Below, piece after piece: positions 8,050-19,624 of a DNA stretch of 32,088 bases. The stretch lies in contig JAQGAU010000279.1 in NCBI GenBank assembly GCA_034698045.1, positions 1-32,088 on the forward strand. Direction: 5' to 3'. Under the pieces are notes generated by a model. That model ran no database searches. It saw only the letters and a program-made list of their open reading frames with translations, and was not told where the DNA came from. Both the position numbers and the translations under genes were made by a program. Position 1 is the stretch's first letter; every line of letters begins with the position of its first letter. Source of the stretch: Paramacrobiotus richtersi. Lineage: Eukaryota; Tardigrada; Eutardigrada; Parachela; Macrobiotidae.

Positions 8050-10450
8050 GCATTCAACTTCGTTTCTAGGCATTCAGTCTATTTTGCTCGTCGGTTGTTT
8101 TTGGGCAATCGCTAGGTGATTTTTGTAAACTTTTCTGCGGCGTTTTGTTTTTACTTTTTGGCGACAACGATATGTGAATTCTTTTTACATGTTTTTTAGT
8201 ATTAAACCATTTTTCCGGTATCTGCCTTAACGGGATCTTTCGGTTTGTTCGACGGTTGCGAGCACCTCGTTCCGTATTAAACACTTATACTGTGATACAC
8301 TTTTTTCGATATTTACTTGTTCGGTTCCGCTCGGAAACAGGTTGCTAATCAGGAAAACTCGTTGAGAATGAACGGTAATGTACTGTAATACGAAGTATAT
8401 TGGTATTACAGTACTTTTGCTTCTTCCTGCTGCGGTCAAACGTACGCTACGCATTTTGTCCGGTACCAGGTTAGACAATGGGCACGAAGCAAAACAATCA
8501 GCTTTAGTATTTCTGTCTCTGGCTAACGGTGAGCATAATCTGATACGTTGGGTCTGTTTGTATTCTTCCGTTCCAGCATCTTGATCAAATTCTCTTTTTT
8601 CGGCATTTGTCACTGCAAAAATTCGAAATAACATCCGGATGCTTTGCCCGTGTGTCACAAAATTCTTGGATGGCTTGTGCTGTTCACAGCGCTCAGACAG
8701 GGCTACCTGGATAAGACTTTCCAAATTTCCAATGACGCCGATTAATAGTTATTCAGACACCTTTTTCCAGAGTCCGCTATTCAGGTAATTTGCACTGTTA
8801 AAGGTTCCCGAATGAGAGACCTGCTGTTGGACGGGTTCCGGGACAATTGTGCGTATGTAAACTGCTCGCAAACTTCGTCGGGTAAAAGAATCTCGACGAA
8901 ACTGATCACTTGATATCATTTGGCTAACGTGTCTAACCGACGCCAGCTAAGACCGGTGAAATTGTCCGGATGACCTTTAGAAGGTTGTCACCTGTGGGCA
9001 TAAAATGTCGGCAAAGAAACGTGTTGATCTGAAGAAATTTACGCTGGTCGGATGTTTTGCAATTCGGACCCTGTTTGGAGTCCGGAGCTATGGTCTGTCG
9101 CTTTTACCGGTCACACCTGCTTGAAATCCTCTGTTGTGAAGAGCTGATTTAGAGTTGTTAACAGTGTTTAATTCAAAACTTGTTTGAGTTTGGTCAGGTT
9201 TATCGGTTGGATCCGTGTGTTTTGGTCGAAATTTGGTATCGCAATAACCGGTTTCGAGCTGTTCAAAGTTTTCGAACGATGTCGGTTTGACGGCTTAGGG
9301 AAATTGTTTGGGTTACGACATATTCTAATTCAAAAATGGGATTGGTTAATAGGATCTATTTTTTTTGTGTACGATTAGTTCAGTAGTGTTCGTCAGCAAG
9401 ATTCGTCTTCGGACTAACCGATCAATAGCTAGGCTTTCTCAGTTTATCGAAACTTTTTTTTTGTGCAGTAATTAAAATTTAGTGGTACACACGGAAGTTT
9501 TTTTTGCCTCCTCTTTCTGGAACTTGATTGTTCAGACGGTTTGTTTGATCCGTTGTTTAGTTTATACTTTTATTTTCTCAGCAACCGTCAGTAGGAATTC
9601 GCGCTTGGGAAATCTTGTACAAAAGCTCGTTTGTATTCTTTATGCCGAGCATTGTGTTTACGTTTTTCCCGTTCAAAAGTGGAGATACTGAATAATTTTT
9701 TCGTTTAGCCATTCACACAGTGGTATTCTAACACTGCATGACAGTTGTTAATAGATAGTGAAGTGCTCTAAGCATTTTTCTCATCAACAAATCTATCTGT
9801 AGTAAAATTAATAATTACAAGGTGACCTTGACAGTTGAACATTAAATTGAACTGACCGCATGCCGGTAATATTTTTCTTGTAAAATGTCATGTGACGAGG
9901 TTTTCCGATGAGGGGAATCTAATGGTGTTATCGGATTTTGGTCGTGTGTAGCGGTTATTCAGATTTTGATGTTACGGGGCGGCCGTGCGTAATATTGATC
10001 TAAATTCTAGATACCCTGCAGAAAAATCACTGGTGGAAAGGGTGCATTGTTAAGGCTGGTGCGGTATCCCGTGATCCGTGCAAAGTATGACAAACCCTAC
10101 AGCCTGTGCTGAAGTACGTATTTGAACTTACATCCCCGCGGCAAATTGCAAATAATTAATCGACCTGGTACTTACTTTCATGCTATCAAAACACAGGGCG
10201 TCCCGTTCAGATCCTAAATACACATCCGGAAGTATTTTGGTAGGTTCATGTTCAGGCGCGGGTGATACCGAAACCGTACAGATAGCCGCAGGACTATGCT
10301 CTGGATAATTTATTTCGCACAGGCCCGGGAAGCAGTATACAAATCCGGCGAAGCCACCTAAAGAAATGCTATTGCTTAGTGATGAGCTACATCAATCCGA
10401 TTTCTCGTACCCGACTCCTACATCGGAAATTTCAGACATTCTCGTTTCTG
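8050..10450. other. Long stretch without a recognisable gene
   Basis: Contains the hairpin at 8380-8414 and a short degenerate duplication of TTTCGGTTTG-TC-ACGG-TGC (8019-8045 and 8236-8262). A minus-strand frame at 8227-8724 is stop-free for 165 codons but opens at TTG and resembles no family. From 8.9 to 10.3 kb I see only unique, T-rich sequence. Confidence 0.4.
8380..8414. other. Perfect 12-bp hairpin
   Basis: GTACTGTAATAC (8380-8391) is the exact reverse complement of GTATTACAGTAC (8403-8414), with an 11-base loop. It may be a remnant of a small fold-back element; no flanking duplication is visible. Confidence 0.75.
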
Positions 10451-10465
10451 CTGTTCACCACTTAG

Positions 10466-10563
10466 GGCTATATTCTATCCGGTGTCACAACGATTTGCGA
10501 AAACAAGGCAGCTGCGTACCTGTAAGGATCTCCAAAAGCTACGTTGTTGTCTATAATAACCAT
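10466..10563. repeat. Dispersed repeat, paired with 24968-25062
   Basis: The core AGGCAGCTGCGTACCTGTAA, with flanking TATATTCTA, GTCACAAC and TTGTTGT-TATAATAACC, is shared with 24.97-25.06 kb at roughly 80-85% by eye. A second shared block, CGCGCAACGGC-GGC-GTTG, follows at 10777 and 25119. Here a MITE lies between the two blocks; at 25 kb it does not. Confidence 0.65.
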
Positions 10564-10570
10564 ATAATAA

Positions 10571-10678
10571 CCCGAAGGTGTGTTTCACTAAATTAATTTA
10601 AAATGAATTTCAAAGTTTTCGAAATTCATTTTACAATTTCAGAAACATACCTCGGGACTGAGAATGGTTCAGAACGAG
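10571..10678. mobile_element. Truncated copy of the palindromic TA-type MITE
   Basis: The right end GAATGGTTCAGAACGAG followed by TA is identical to the right end of the element at 26290-26416. The central palindrome AAAATGAATTTC/GAAATTCATTTT is intact. The left arm begins only at CCCG, so its outer 22 or so bases are missing. Confidence 0.75.
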
Positions 10679-10814
10679 TATCATATCTATGCGCATTTTC
10701 TGTATAAGCATAAACAAATTTGGATGAAACGCTGAATTATTTGAGAAGGAAATGTGCTTAAATTTTTCGCCGCTATCGCGCAACGGCCGGGCGTTGTGCG
10801 CAGAAACGGATTCA

Positions 10815-11560
10815 CGGACGCTGTTTATCGGCGTTCTGGTTATTACTAGTTAATCGATGCTATCGATAGTTGTGCACCGAGCTCAGACACAGTATTAATT
10901 TTTATGGTCCGATGAAGTGTTGACTGTCATATAATTTTTTTATTTTTTTTAACTCTCACTTTATCGTTTAGTCGTTAGTTTAACCGTTGGTGCAATGTTT
11001 TCCTGCAACCGAGCAAGCATAGCTAGCTTCGTCAAGGCAGCACTTCTCTGGACAGCTTACAATTAATTTTCTAATTTATTCCAATTTTCTGTCTACTGCA
11101 TAGTGGCAATGCCTTTGTGATTTACTTAGTTTAACAATTTATTTAGATACCGCCGTCATTATGCCATATACTATAGGGCACACTCTTTTCACTCCCTGTA
11201 GCTGCTTCGACAGCGGATTTTACTGTGTACATGACACTTTTTACCCTCGGGTGTAAACCAAATATTATATTCCTATATATGTACTAAATATATGACTATA
11301 TAAGTATAGTAAACACGTAATAAATCAATAAATAACTAGGTAATCGCACTCCGCTTTGCTGCGATAAAAAACCGAAGCGAACGGAAAATGGACTGATGCG
11401 TACTTACATTAAATTTTACAGTTTACAGCTGGCGGACTTACTGTTCTCTTCGCTTACTGTCTTTGACGCCCAAACGCGGCTGTTTAATTACTGTTTAATA
11501 CTAGGCTAATTTTTTTTACTATGGATTTACTTTTTACTGTTGGATGGATTTATGGATTTA
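10815..11560. other. No recognisable gene
   Basis: T-rich runs near 10938-10955, AT-rich sequence at 11260-11340, then short repeats of GTTTAATTACTG and ATGGATTTACT (11480-11570). No coding signal. Confidence 0.4.
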
Positions 11561-11574
11561 CTGTTTAATTAGTA

Positions 11575-11742
11575 CCGCATCACTGACCGCGTACGCACAT
11601 TATGGCATAACGAGACTGACACAGACGGGCCTCTCTGTGCCCCTTTCCTTTAGATCTGAAGAAAGGGGCCCAGACAGAGCGGTCTGTTTCTGTCTTGCCA
11701 CGATTATGGTGCGCAAACTGATGGCGTAACGCGCATTGTGCG
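11575..11742. repeat. Long imperfect fold-back
   Basis: GCCCCTTTC (11639-11647) pairs perfectly with GAAAGGGGC (11661-11669). The pairing continues outward with gaps through CTCTCTGT/CAGACAGAG, ACAGACGG/CGGTCTGT and CGCACATTATGG/CCACGATTATGGTGCG to about 11590 and 11735. The whole unit would fold as one stem of some 75 bp. It may be a MITE or an inverted duplication. Confidence 0.6.
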
Positions 11743-11959
11743 CGATTCACGAAACAAAAGATTCTTTTTTTACGAAATATCCGCTCTTGTTCTATTAATA
11801 ACTCATTTATTCTAAAACTTTTATATTGTCAAAAACTAATCAGCTCATCTACACCCCGGAATCTATCTTGTGTTAAAATTTGAGAAAGATCGGACAGAAA
11901 CTGCTTGAGTTATCGCAATTCGCAGAAATGGTTGCCAACATCCATCTTTGCAAAAACCC

Positions 11960-12345
11960 TTGAACATGGAGGACCTCCGCTTCGCTTCGGTCGATAAGTA
12001 TATAAATCCATACACTTCTAAACATATAAATTGAATGTATATAAACATACGAATATGTAAGCGCATGAATGTATAAACATAATACTTTGATGTTCCAGTT
12101 TGAAGAAAAACAGTACAAAACTTCGTATTAAACAAAACCAAGCACACATTGTTGTATGTCGCAAAAAACATGTGATTTCAAAAACATGAAATGTACGAAT
12201 CCGAAAATATATGAATGTCTAAACACGTGAATCGATACATATATAATTCAATTAAAATTAGATATAGATCTAAAAATCTGTAAATATATGACACTTACAA
12301 TTGTAGAGCTATAAGTATGTATGAAATATTAACGGTTGACGGAAC
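11960..12345. repeat. AT-rich region led by a GGACCTCCGCTTCGCTTCGG tail motif
   Basis: GGACCTCCGCTTCGCTTCGG (11971-11990) is the tail of the AATACTTCCGG repeat, here without its head. It is followed by about 350 bp rich in ATGAATGTATAAACATA-like words. Open frames on the minus strand are low-complexity and not credible genes. Confidence 0.45.
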
Positions 12346-12929
12346 ATTAAATATCACACCCTACTCCCCACTGCTTTTGCTGTAGGGGAAAAATTTAACC
12401 ATGACATCTTCGTTACGCCTGTTCTTCGATGTTTTGTTTCTGTACTAAATACGATCATCAGCTACAATAATTAGTATAACACTTCGCGTTTCCTTCATCA
12501 TTAGTTGATCTTTTCAAACGATGGATCGCAAAAAAGAAAACCATTTGAAAGAATTAAGATGCCAAGAGAGCCAGGCTTCTCTGCGCTTGAAGGCCCATTA
12601 AAAGTTGACATACGTTTCCATAAAAGGCACAAATGCAAAGGCCAACGTTCGTGATCCATACCGTAAGAAACCATGATAAACAGAAGCGCTTCGCATTTCC
12701 TTCAGCTACCATGGAACCGCGACTGTTTGATATCATAAATCTTTCAAGATTTTAGGCTTTCTTTTGACCTAGCTCTATGGAGGATTGACTCATTAAGAGA
12801 GAAACCAAGAAGTGTTCTAACTTCTCGCAAATTGTCGTCGCATATTCAGTGTCAGACGGCAACAAGGGATCAGCCTACCTGTGTGGGCTATGCGCGCCAT
12901 ATGACACTAACTGCACATCGACAGAGGCG

Positions 12930-13035
12930 GTTCTCTGACTTTCTCTGTTAAATGTTGCGTTACGGTTTTCGCGGCGAAAAATTTCATCGATCGTCTATCG
13001 CATACGAGTAGTCATCTCGCTGCGCTCGGTGCACA
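12930..13035. repeat. Dispersed repeat, paired with 22836-22946
   Basis: Shares CTCTGTT, GGTTTTCGCGGCGAAAAATTT and CGCTGCGCTCGG in the same order and spacing with 22.84-22.95 kb (there TTTTCGTGGCGAAAATTT and CGCTGCGCTCCG). Family unknown. Confidence 0.5.
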
Positions 13036-13039
13036 TAAC

Positions 13040-14560
13040 AACCAACAACGAAGGCTGCTAAATAGCTTACAGATGCGCGGCTGCAGTGATTTCGCTAATG
13101 CTTATGACAATACACAGATTTTCCCCTTAACAGAATTACCTATCCGATTTTTTAATCGCCTAGAGCAGAGAATTTGCTGATTAAACTCGTTCTATTTGCT
13201 ATATACTTTCATAAACAGACTTGGAACATTATGCCAAAAACACGAGCATGTTCGCATCAGATTCCATTTACTTACCCTCAAGCATCGCAATCGCTCTGAA
13301 CGTTTGTGCGAGTTTTTGGACAACGTGGGAGACGAACTTATCTCGCGTTAGCTCTGCTACACTCCCGCTGCTCGTATCATATACGATTACTAGCTCAGTT
13401 CGTAATTCAGCTCCATCTTTCAGGCGCAAATATTCCAAAATCCGCACCTAGATCGCAAATAAGCATGACGGAGTGATTTTAACTGAAATAAACTTTGCAG
13501 CACCAGTTCGCTGTTTAGTTAGGTAACTTTTAGCTGGGCAACTTTAAGCCTAGAACGTTGACTGGTCCCCGCGTTGACAGCCCGCCGTGCGTTAACGGCT
13601 ACTGTTGTTGCAGTGCAATCTTTACCTTATTCTGATCCAATCGCCGGCGCATAAGAGGTCCATTTGGTAGATGCAACGCGCTCCTGATATGGGCGCGCCT
13701 GTGCTCGTGAAAACTGCGCAAGTCAAGCAGAACAATCTGCAAGCAAAAACTGTTGCTGACAATACTTGCCGCGATTTGAAAAATCTACAAATAACGCATT
13801 TTATCTCTGCACTTTATTCCACTCTATGCATTTCTGACCCTTCGTTAGTTGAGTTACAATTGTCCATACATTCCAAAAGCCATGAGAAAATTGGAAACGG
13901 GTTCGGGTCTTCGACAACCTCAGCCTCAAATACGCAAATCTTCGGAAACAGGTCTTCTTATAGATGGGTTTTGCATCTATGTTGAAGATCTACTTCGGAG
14001 TGTTTTCATTCGAACTGGTCTCTTTGGTGGCCTTGGGCTTTAAAAATACTATACCGCTAGTGCATACCTTTAAGTGGTTACTAGATTTGATTTATTACCC
14101 TGCGGGCAAACCAACTGGCACGCATTATCTAGTCTGCAAGAAATACGATTGTAAAGGGTTTCCCTTACCTTTTTTGAGCGCTGAGAATCATTTAGTAATC
14201 GAGCAACGTCTCCTGGCCGGGCTGTGCTGACAGTGGCCAGCAAGACATCCATTTTTACACCTTTGGACGAATTTTGAGAAAGTCGTACAAGTAGAAATGG
14301 CACCGTTCACAACTCATGCGTGAACTATCTCGAAATCCTTAACGTTAGTATCTGTTAGGCAGTTTATAGAATACAGAAAACATGTTGTAATAAGTAGTCG
14401 AACTTCTCGAGAAGTGTTATCATGATAATAATTATGATCCCTGTGAAATTTACACTAACTCATTTAATTCGCCAGATACTTAAAATAGACGGAATGCACC
14501 ATATCCGGTCGCGCCTTATTAACTGGTGCTTAGCGAGGCTATATCATATAGGTTGAGCTG
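13040..14560. other. No recognisable gene
   Basis: Several stop-free stretches of 60-105 codons overlap in different frames at 13.2-14.3 kb, none with a known motif. I found no repeats with partners in the window. Confidence 0.35.
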
Positions 14561-14649
14561 AGCACTGAATGAGACGTACGGCTTGCCCCTCAGTCCTCCC
14601 TGCTCTTCAGTACAGCGACAAATCAGACTTACCCAGAGTGCGCTTACCG

Positions 14650-14875
14650 AGAGCGCGATCGGCGCCGCTTGCTAATGAGAGGATACATAATTCGCTGTCC
14701 ACTAATATGCCGCACATACAGCAGACGCACATGGAGAGCAGGAGAGCAGTCGGCGCCGATCACAGATGAATAGGACTATAGTTCACTGTCCACCAAATAA
14801 TATGCTGTATAAAACCGGCTAGTATGTAGATCGCTGTTACTGATAGCGCAGGCGGCGCCGCTTGCTATAATACAG
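14650..14875. repeat. Degenerate tandem repeat, about 91-102 bp period
   Basis: GGCGCCG occurs at 14661, 14752 and 14854. After the first two copies come matching blocks: GATACATAATTCGCTGTCCACTAATATGC and GGACTATAGTTCACTGTCCACCAAATAATATGC, each broken by small differences. The third unit is only partial (GGCGCCGCTTGCTA-TA, which also matches the start of the first). Confidence 0.65.
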
Positions 14876-14879
14876 AAAC

Positions 14880-15515
14880 AAAACTCCTCGTTAGCTGTTT
14901 CGAGAGTATCTGCCACTTTGTAACCGTATGTTAATGACCCGAAGTCGTCAAACAATCCTGTATTCTGGTGAACTCGTAGAACAGAGAGAACATTCTTGTC
15001 ACGCCGTACGTCTAATAATCTTTCTCGTTGTTTAAAATCTACAAAGAATACTCTTGTTTTTTTTTTTTGGTTTTTTGGTTAAGTTAACAAATCAAGTCAA
15101 AGTTACAAAAGACTTTGACTGTCAAGTCCTAGTATAATAGCAGCTTTTCGCTTGACTGAGCATTCTGCACGAGCTGCTGCTTTAATGATCGCAAATGTTC
15201 TGGTTATTCAGCCTTTGATTAACAATCGTTGAAAGTATGGACAGACTGCCTAATTTCGACCTGTTACAAGAAGCGGCGGCACCCTTGCTTCCATCATTCA
15301 TTTAATATAAGTCATGGTGCTGCACTATTATGTTTCCAGCCCGACACTTAAGCATTTGGCACCATAGCGGTGATTACAATATTTTGATGGTACGTGCATA
15401 TTCATTTTTGCAACACTTTTTGCAGCCTGAAATGCCGAAATTTGCTTTACCCTGTTCATCGGCCTTATGTACTGTAATGTTACGCGCTGTTAAACATTTT
15501 TCTTCACTGCTGTAA
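14880..15515. other. No recognisable gene
   Basis: Contains a T/G run at 15055-15079. No ORF or repeat partner stands out. Confidence 0.35.
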
Positions 15516-15518
15516 TAG

Positions 15519-16733
15519 CCGTTCGCGGCCCGCGGTCAAGGTCAGACTCCGCCTCTGACCGCTCAAGCTCCGCCTCCGACCACTAAAAGCCTAAGTCTGA
15601 CCACTATAACTCTGACCAATATTTCCAAAATTGATGTTTATGCCGTGTCGTCAGTCCTATGTCAAAGTTAATTGTACTGCTGCTGCTAACGCATTTGTTT
15701 CGATACAGTTAAGAATTATTCTAAAATAAATTATTCCAGGTTTAATTTTTGGTAGCGAAAATGAATGTACCGCACACTGAGCCGCCACGAAGTCGTAGCT
15801 GTAAAATGCAGCCATTCGAACGCCATTCGAACGGATTCGAAACAAAAGGACCATCGGCGCACTGCTAGGAAAACGTTATTTTAGTTCTTTTAAGCTTTCT
15901 TAGCCTATTATGGGATGTGAGATTGTCATACAGTAAGTTAATCAAACCAAGAGATGCGGCTCCTTTCCTGTACCATCTAGCGGTTAAGTAGAAATAATGG
16001 AGGAGTTAATGAATGTGTTATGGTTTCACAAATATTTTTTTGGTCAATTCGTTTCAGTCAGTTTTCAGAACAGGAACTAATCTCCTCGGTAGCCGTTAAG
16101 ATCACCATATGCAATTAATTTCAGAATTTGAAACTTTCGTTTTTCTTTCGGTTAACACTGAATAGCAATGAATGGCAACAAAGCAAGAATACACGGACAA
16201 AGTACGTTCAAAAAATGCCATCTTTTAGTTTTTAGTTCGCCTAATTATATACGGCAACGACCAACGAGTGCCTCCTAACAATAAGTCCCAACGTTCTTAT
16301 GTTATTAATTGTAATGGTACGAGGACTGCGTTGTGCTGTGCGCCGCCTGGATCACCGCGTGGTGCAACGCTCTACTAGGCTACGCTGCATACACAGGTAC
16401 AGACAGCATAGGCTCTGAGTCGAAGGATTTAGTGGAGCATCGCACCACGTGGTCCTTATATGACTTCAACACTCATCGCAAAAATAGATGCTTCAATTCT
16501 AGATTTAACCCTTATATTAGTCATTCGAGTCTTCGATTTGTGCGCAAATTTTAGCAGTAGTCCCAAAACCCGTGTAAACTAGCACTTGGTCAGTCTGTGA
16601 CCTTTGCTGAGTCTGATTCAGAATTTTAGTGGTCAGAGTCGGGTTTTTAGCACCTGCTGTCAGAGGCGGAGTTTGAGCGGTCAGAGACGGAGTCTGAGTC
16701 TGACCTGCAGCGCGGGCCGCTGTTGGCAGAATG
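15519..16733. mobile_element. Non-autonomous element with long imperfect terminal inverted repeats
   Basis: The left arm (15519-15625) reads GCGGCCCGCGG, GGTCAGACTCC, CCTCTGACCGCTCAAGCTCC, GCCTCCGACCAC, TCTGACCACT. The right arm (16592-16733), reverse-complemented, reads GCGGCCCGCGC, GGTCAGACTC, TCTCTGACCGCTCAAACTCC, GCCTCTGACAGC, TCTGACCACT. So about 110 bp at each end are inverted copies with indels, rich in TCTGACC. The interior carries no transposase; frames at 15657-15854 (-) and 16333-16554 (+) match nothing. No clear target-site duplication was found, so the superfamily is unknown. Confidence 0.68.
16357..16452. other. Internal stem-loop inside the long-TIR element
   Basis: CCGCGTGGTGCAACGCTCTA (16358-16377) matches the reverse complement of the segment ending CGCACCACGTGG (16431-16452) at about 18 of 22 positions, with a roughly 50-base loop. 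It may reflect a nested fold-back. Confidence 0.5.
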
Positions 16734-16749
16734 CCTTGCTACTGAAGAC

Positions 16750-17690
16750 TTCGCGGTTACGTGTTAGGCGTTCTTTGCTGCAAAGACACCAAACTCGCGG
16801 ACAAACGCTTAACTTTTAATTTGATATTATAGTTATCGCTTTCGCGTACTCCAGTTTGCTGTGTAATTTGCTGTGGACAAGCAAGCATTTGAAGGCATTA
16901 TCACAAGTTAACATTCGCAAATCTGAGCGGTCTCTGAAGCAATTTACGACTTAAAAAACTCGCCAAAAATTCAGTTTTAAGCCCTCACACTTCTCGCTCC
17001 CCTGAATTCTTGGTGCATTCTATAAACATCAATTTTTGCCAAAAATAACATTTAGAAACACCGGCGGAAAAAGCTATCGCTCCGGCCACCTGTTCTGGAA
17101 GTGATACGCGATTTGCAAACTATATCATCGTAAAGTTTTGTTGAACTAATTCACCAACTTCCTATAATCAAGTAATGATTTCTTTACTTTAAGGTATAGC
17201 GTACAGTCCAGCGTGGAACATGCCGTTCTTTACATGTAAACGGCTCACTGTTGATGTTGTAAGTGGGTCGACCCAATTAAAACATGACTCACATGAGAGT
17301 AGAAGATAGTTTTTCTTGATAATATTTGAGCCAGCAGGACGAATGTCTGCGCTGTTTTATTCTGCTTTGTATGTTGGCTACTGAAATAAGGATTTGTTTC
17401 GAGGAGCGTTTCATAAAACTCGCGCAAAACCTTACGAGCACAGTTTAGTCTCGATCTTAGGGCGAGGTAGTCGTATTTGATTGGCTGGCATCGAAAACAC
17501 ACTGGGAAATGACACGTTATTAAAGTGCTTAATTTGGTGAGCGTCAAGAGGTCGTTTTTATTTCCATTTCAGTTTCATTTCATTTGCACCATTTTACGTC
17601 CTTCCAGCAAAAAAATACATTTCTTCTCTAAGGAAAGACGGTTAGATGTTTCAAGCAACGAAAAAACTGGAAAAAAGGTGACACCGATAG
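16750..17690. other. No recognisable gene; one unassigned open frame
   Basis: A minus-strand frame at 17547-17245 is stop-free for 100 codons (middle part R-S-R-L-N-C-A-R-K-V-L-R-E-F-Y-E-T-L-L). It opens at TTG, lies just beyond the 3' end of the LINE on the same strand, and matches no family I know. The rest looks non-coding. Confidence 0.35.
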
Positions 17691-17699
17691 CAGATCATT

Positions 17700-19620
17700 C
17701 GCTATAGCACAGTGTATTCCATAACGGTATAGCTTCGTGCAAAAAGCCACGCTGGAAAGACTCCTTCACAAAGCGGCTCACATAGTTCGGACACAACGGT
17801 AAAACATTCTTTGATTGCCGTTCATGTGAGACGTGCTCACCTAAAATCTCAACCCTGCCCGGATAGTAATAATGTGAGATTTTGTGGAGTAAGAGTAGTC
17901 GTTGAGGCTCACGAAACTTTTTTGGTGGAAGGATTCCAAGACAGACTAGAAGCACTTCTGATCGTCTGGCAGGTAACTTATTCAGAGATCTTTGGCCAGT
18001 TCTTTGAACACACGTACGATCTTGTCGATAAGTGTTTGCTGATGGAGATATCAAACAGATGCGAAATAAGCTAGTCCTGGCAGAACGACGGACTTGAACA
18101 CCCTAATCCGTGCGTGATGGTGGGCTTGACCGAGTAGTTACCGCATGGCACCAATTCTTTTACGAGCCTTGTTCACTGCATTGTCAGTATGGTCACCGAT
18201 GGCCCGCCGCACGTGCTGGATTACTCACAGATATTGAACATAGTTCACTTCCGGAACAATCTCGCCGTTTAGGTCGTAGCAGGAGCTGATTTGTCCGAAT
18301 GATCTGTGCGTAACCAGAACAAAGCACGACTTCTTCGCATTCAAAGGTAGGCCGTTGTCCAGAGACCATTAGTGCAGTATTTGGAGATCATTTTGCATAA
18401 CAGACACGTCGGCCGCGGACTTTTTTTGCGATGAACGGCCGTGTCATCCGCGAACAGATCGATGTGAGACTTAATTCCATTAGGTAGACGGTTGGCGAGA
18501 ATGTTGAACAATCGTGGCCCAAAAATACTGCCGTGCGGGACACCGGAAATCGTCACAGCCATTCTGGATGGAACTGCTTCCACAACTGTTTGCTGCAGGC
18601 GTTGGCTCCACCAACCCTGCACGAACTTCAGCAGGTATTGTTTTATGCCCAGCTTTCTGTTTTTCTTGCAACACACGGTGTGGCACTCCAGTTGTCCAAA
18701 GAAATCAAATCGTGCTGCTACTGATTGTTTAGAGAGCGATGCAGCTGTTCCACCAACAAGGCTAGTTGTATTTCCGTCGAAAGCCCTTTACGGAAACCGT
18801 ACTGACTACTGACGTACTGACGAGAATATAGTTTGCGTTCAACTGCTGGAATCAGTTTTTCCTGGATGAACCCCTCAAGGTACGTGGAAGCTTGATGCAG
18901 CATCGCAATTGGCCTCCAGCTTTTTGGCTTTTGACTTCTCTCGTGTTTTCGGCACCGGGGTCACATCGGTATTTTTCCAACTGGACGGAACGTCGCCAGT
19001 CGTAAGAAAGGCAATATAGAACCGCGCTAATGTGGTAGCCAGTATCACTCCACCCGCTGTTGCAATCTGTTGTGTGAACGAAACGGCTCTCAGCTTTTCG
19101 TGTTCGAGGTGCTGTATCATTTTCCGTACTGTACTGGCTCGGACGCTCATTCCTGGTTTTTTTTTTCGGCTCTGGGGATGGTAGGAGCTTCTTGACGAGC
19201 GCTGTATACAGCAGTGTACTGACTATTCAGTACTTCGATTTTTCGGTAAGAGCTGACTTCGTATTGTCCGTTCTGCAGAAGTGCACAGTCGCGATCTGTC
19301 GGACATCTGTTTCACGTATCTTCAAAATTTCTCTCCGTTGCGGTCGCATCCATGCGCAGCAGAGTCTATGGCGTTTGAATGCGTCCTGGGTATCATCCAC
19401 GCACAGCGTCTGGAAGTTGCCTCATCTTCTCGCAGTCAGCAGCCCATCCGGAGGTCTTCGACTTTTTGAACAACCTTCCCCGCTTTTTAATGGCACTGCA
19501 GGCCTCGCGAGAAAGGGGTAATTTGCTCAGGTTCAACTGTCATCCGAAATTCAGGTTAGAACAACTCCGCGCTGTTTCGAGTACGGAATACTCAGTTCGC
19601 TCCTATGCGCCTTCGACATC
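17700..19620 (-). mobile_element. LINE ORF2 remnant, linker to C-terminus (CR1/jockey-like)
   Basis: Minus-strand order is that of a CR1/jockey ORF2. A basic linker (AIKKRGRLFKKSKTSGWAA, about 19500-19440) and NSQYTAVYSAL (19230) come first, then the RT entry FLTTGDVPSSWKNTDVTPVP (19000-18940). Next are QYGFRKGLSTEIQLALL (18800-18750), a worn palm box A, SGVPHGSIFGPRLFNI (box B, PQG changed to PHG), and DLFADDTAVH at about 18450 with the catalytic aspartates kept. NAKKSCFVLV and VNYVQYL follow (18340-18220). The C-terminal tail ends AIPLWNTLC near 17710. Frame changes and stops, for instance TGA after VQYL and TGA after DAVRG, show it is dead. The endonuclease is absent, so it is 5'-truncated as is usual for LINEs. 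It is the longest recognisable coding relic here. Confidence 0.85.
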
Positions 19621-19624
19621 GTTG

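Noticed and set aside
8227-8724. Longest stop-free frame in the window (165 codons, minus strand)
   Set aside because: It opens at TTG, its first ATG is about 30 codons in, it matches no family, and a plus-strand frame overlaps it. It is probably chance.
18492-18812. Plus-strand frames of 60-106 codons
   Set aside because: They are antisense to the LINE reverse transcriptase, whose minus-strand motifs are unambiguous.
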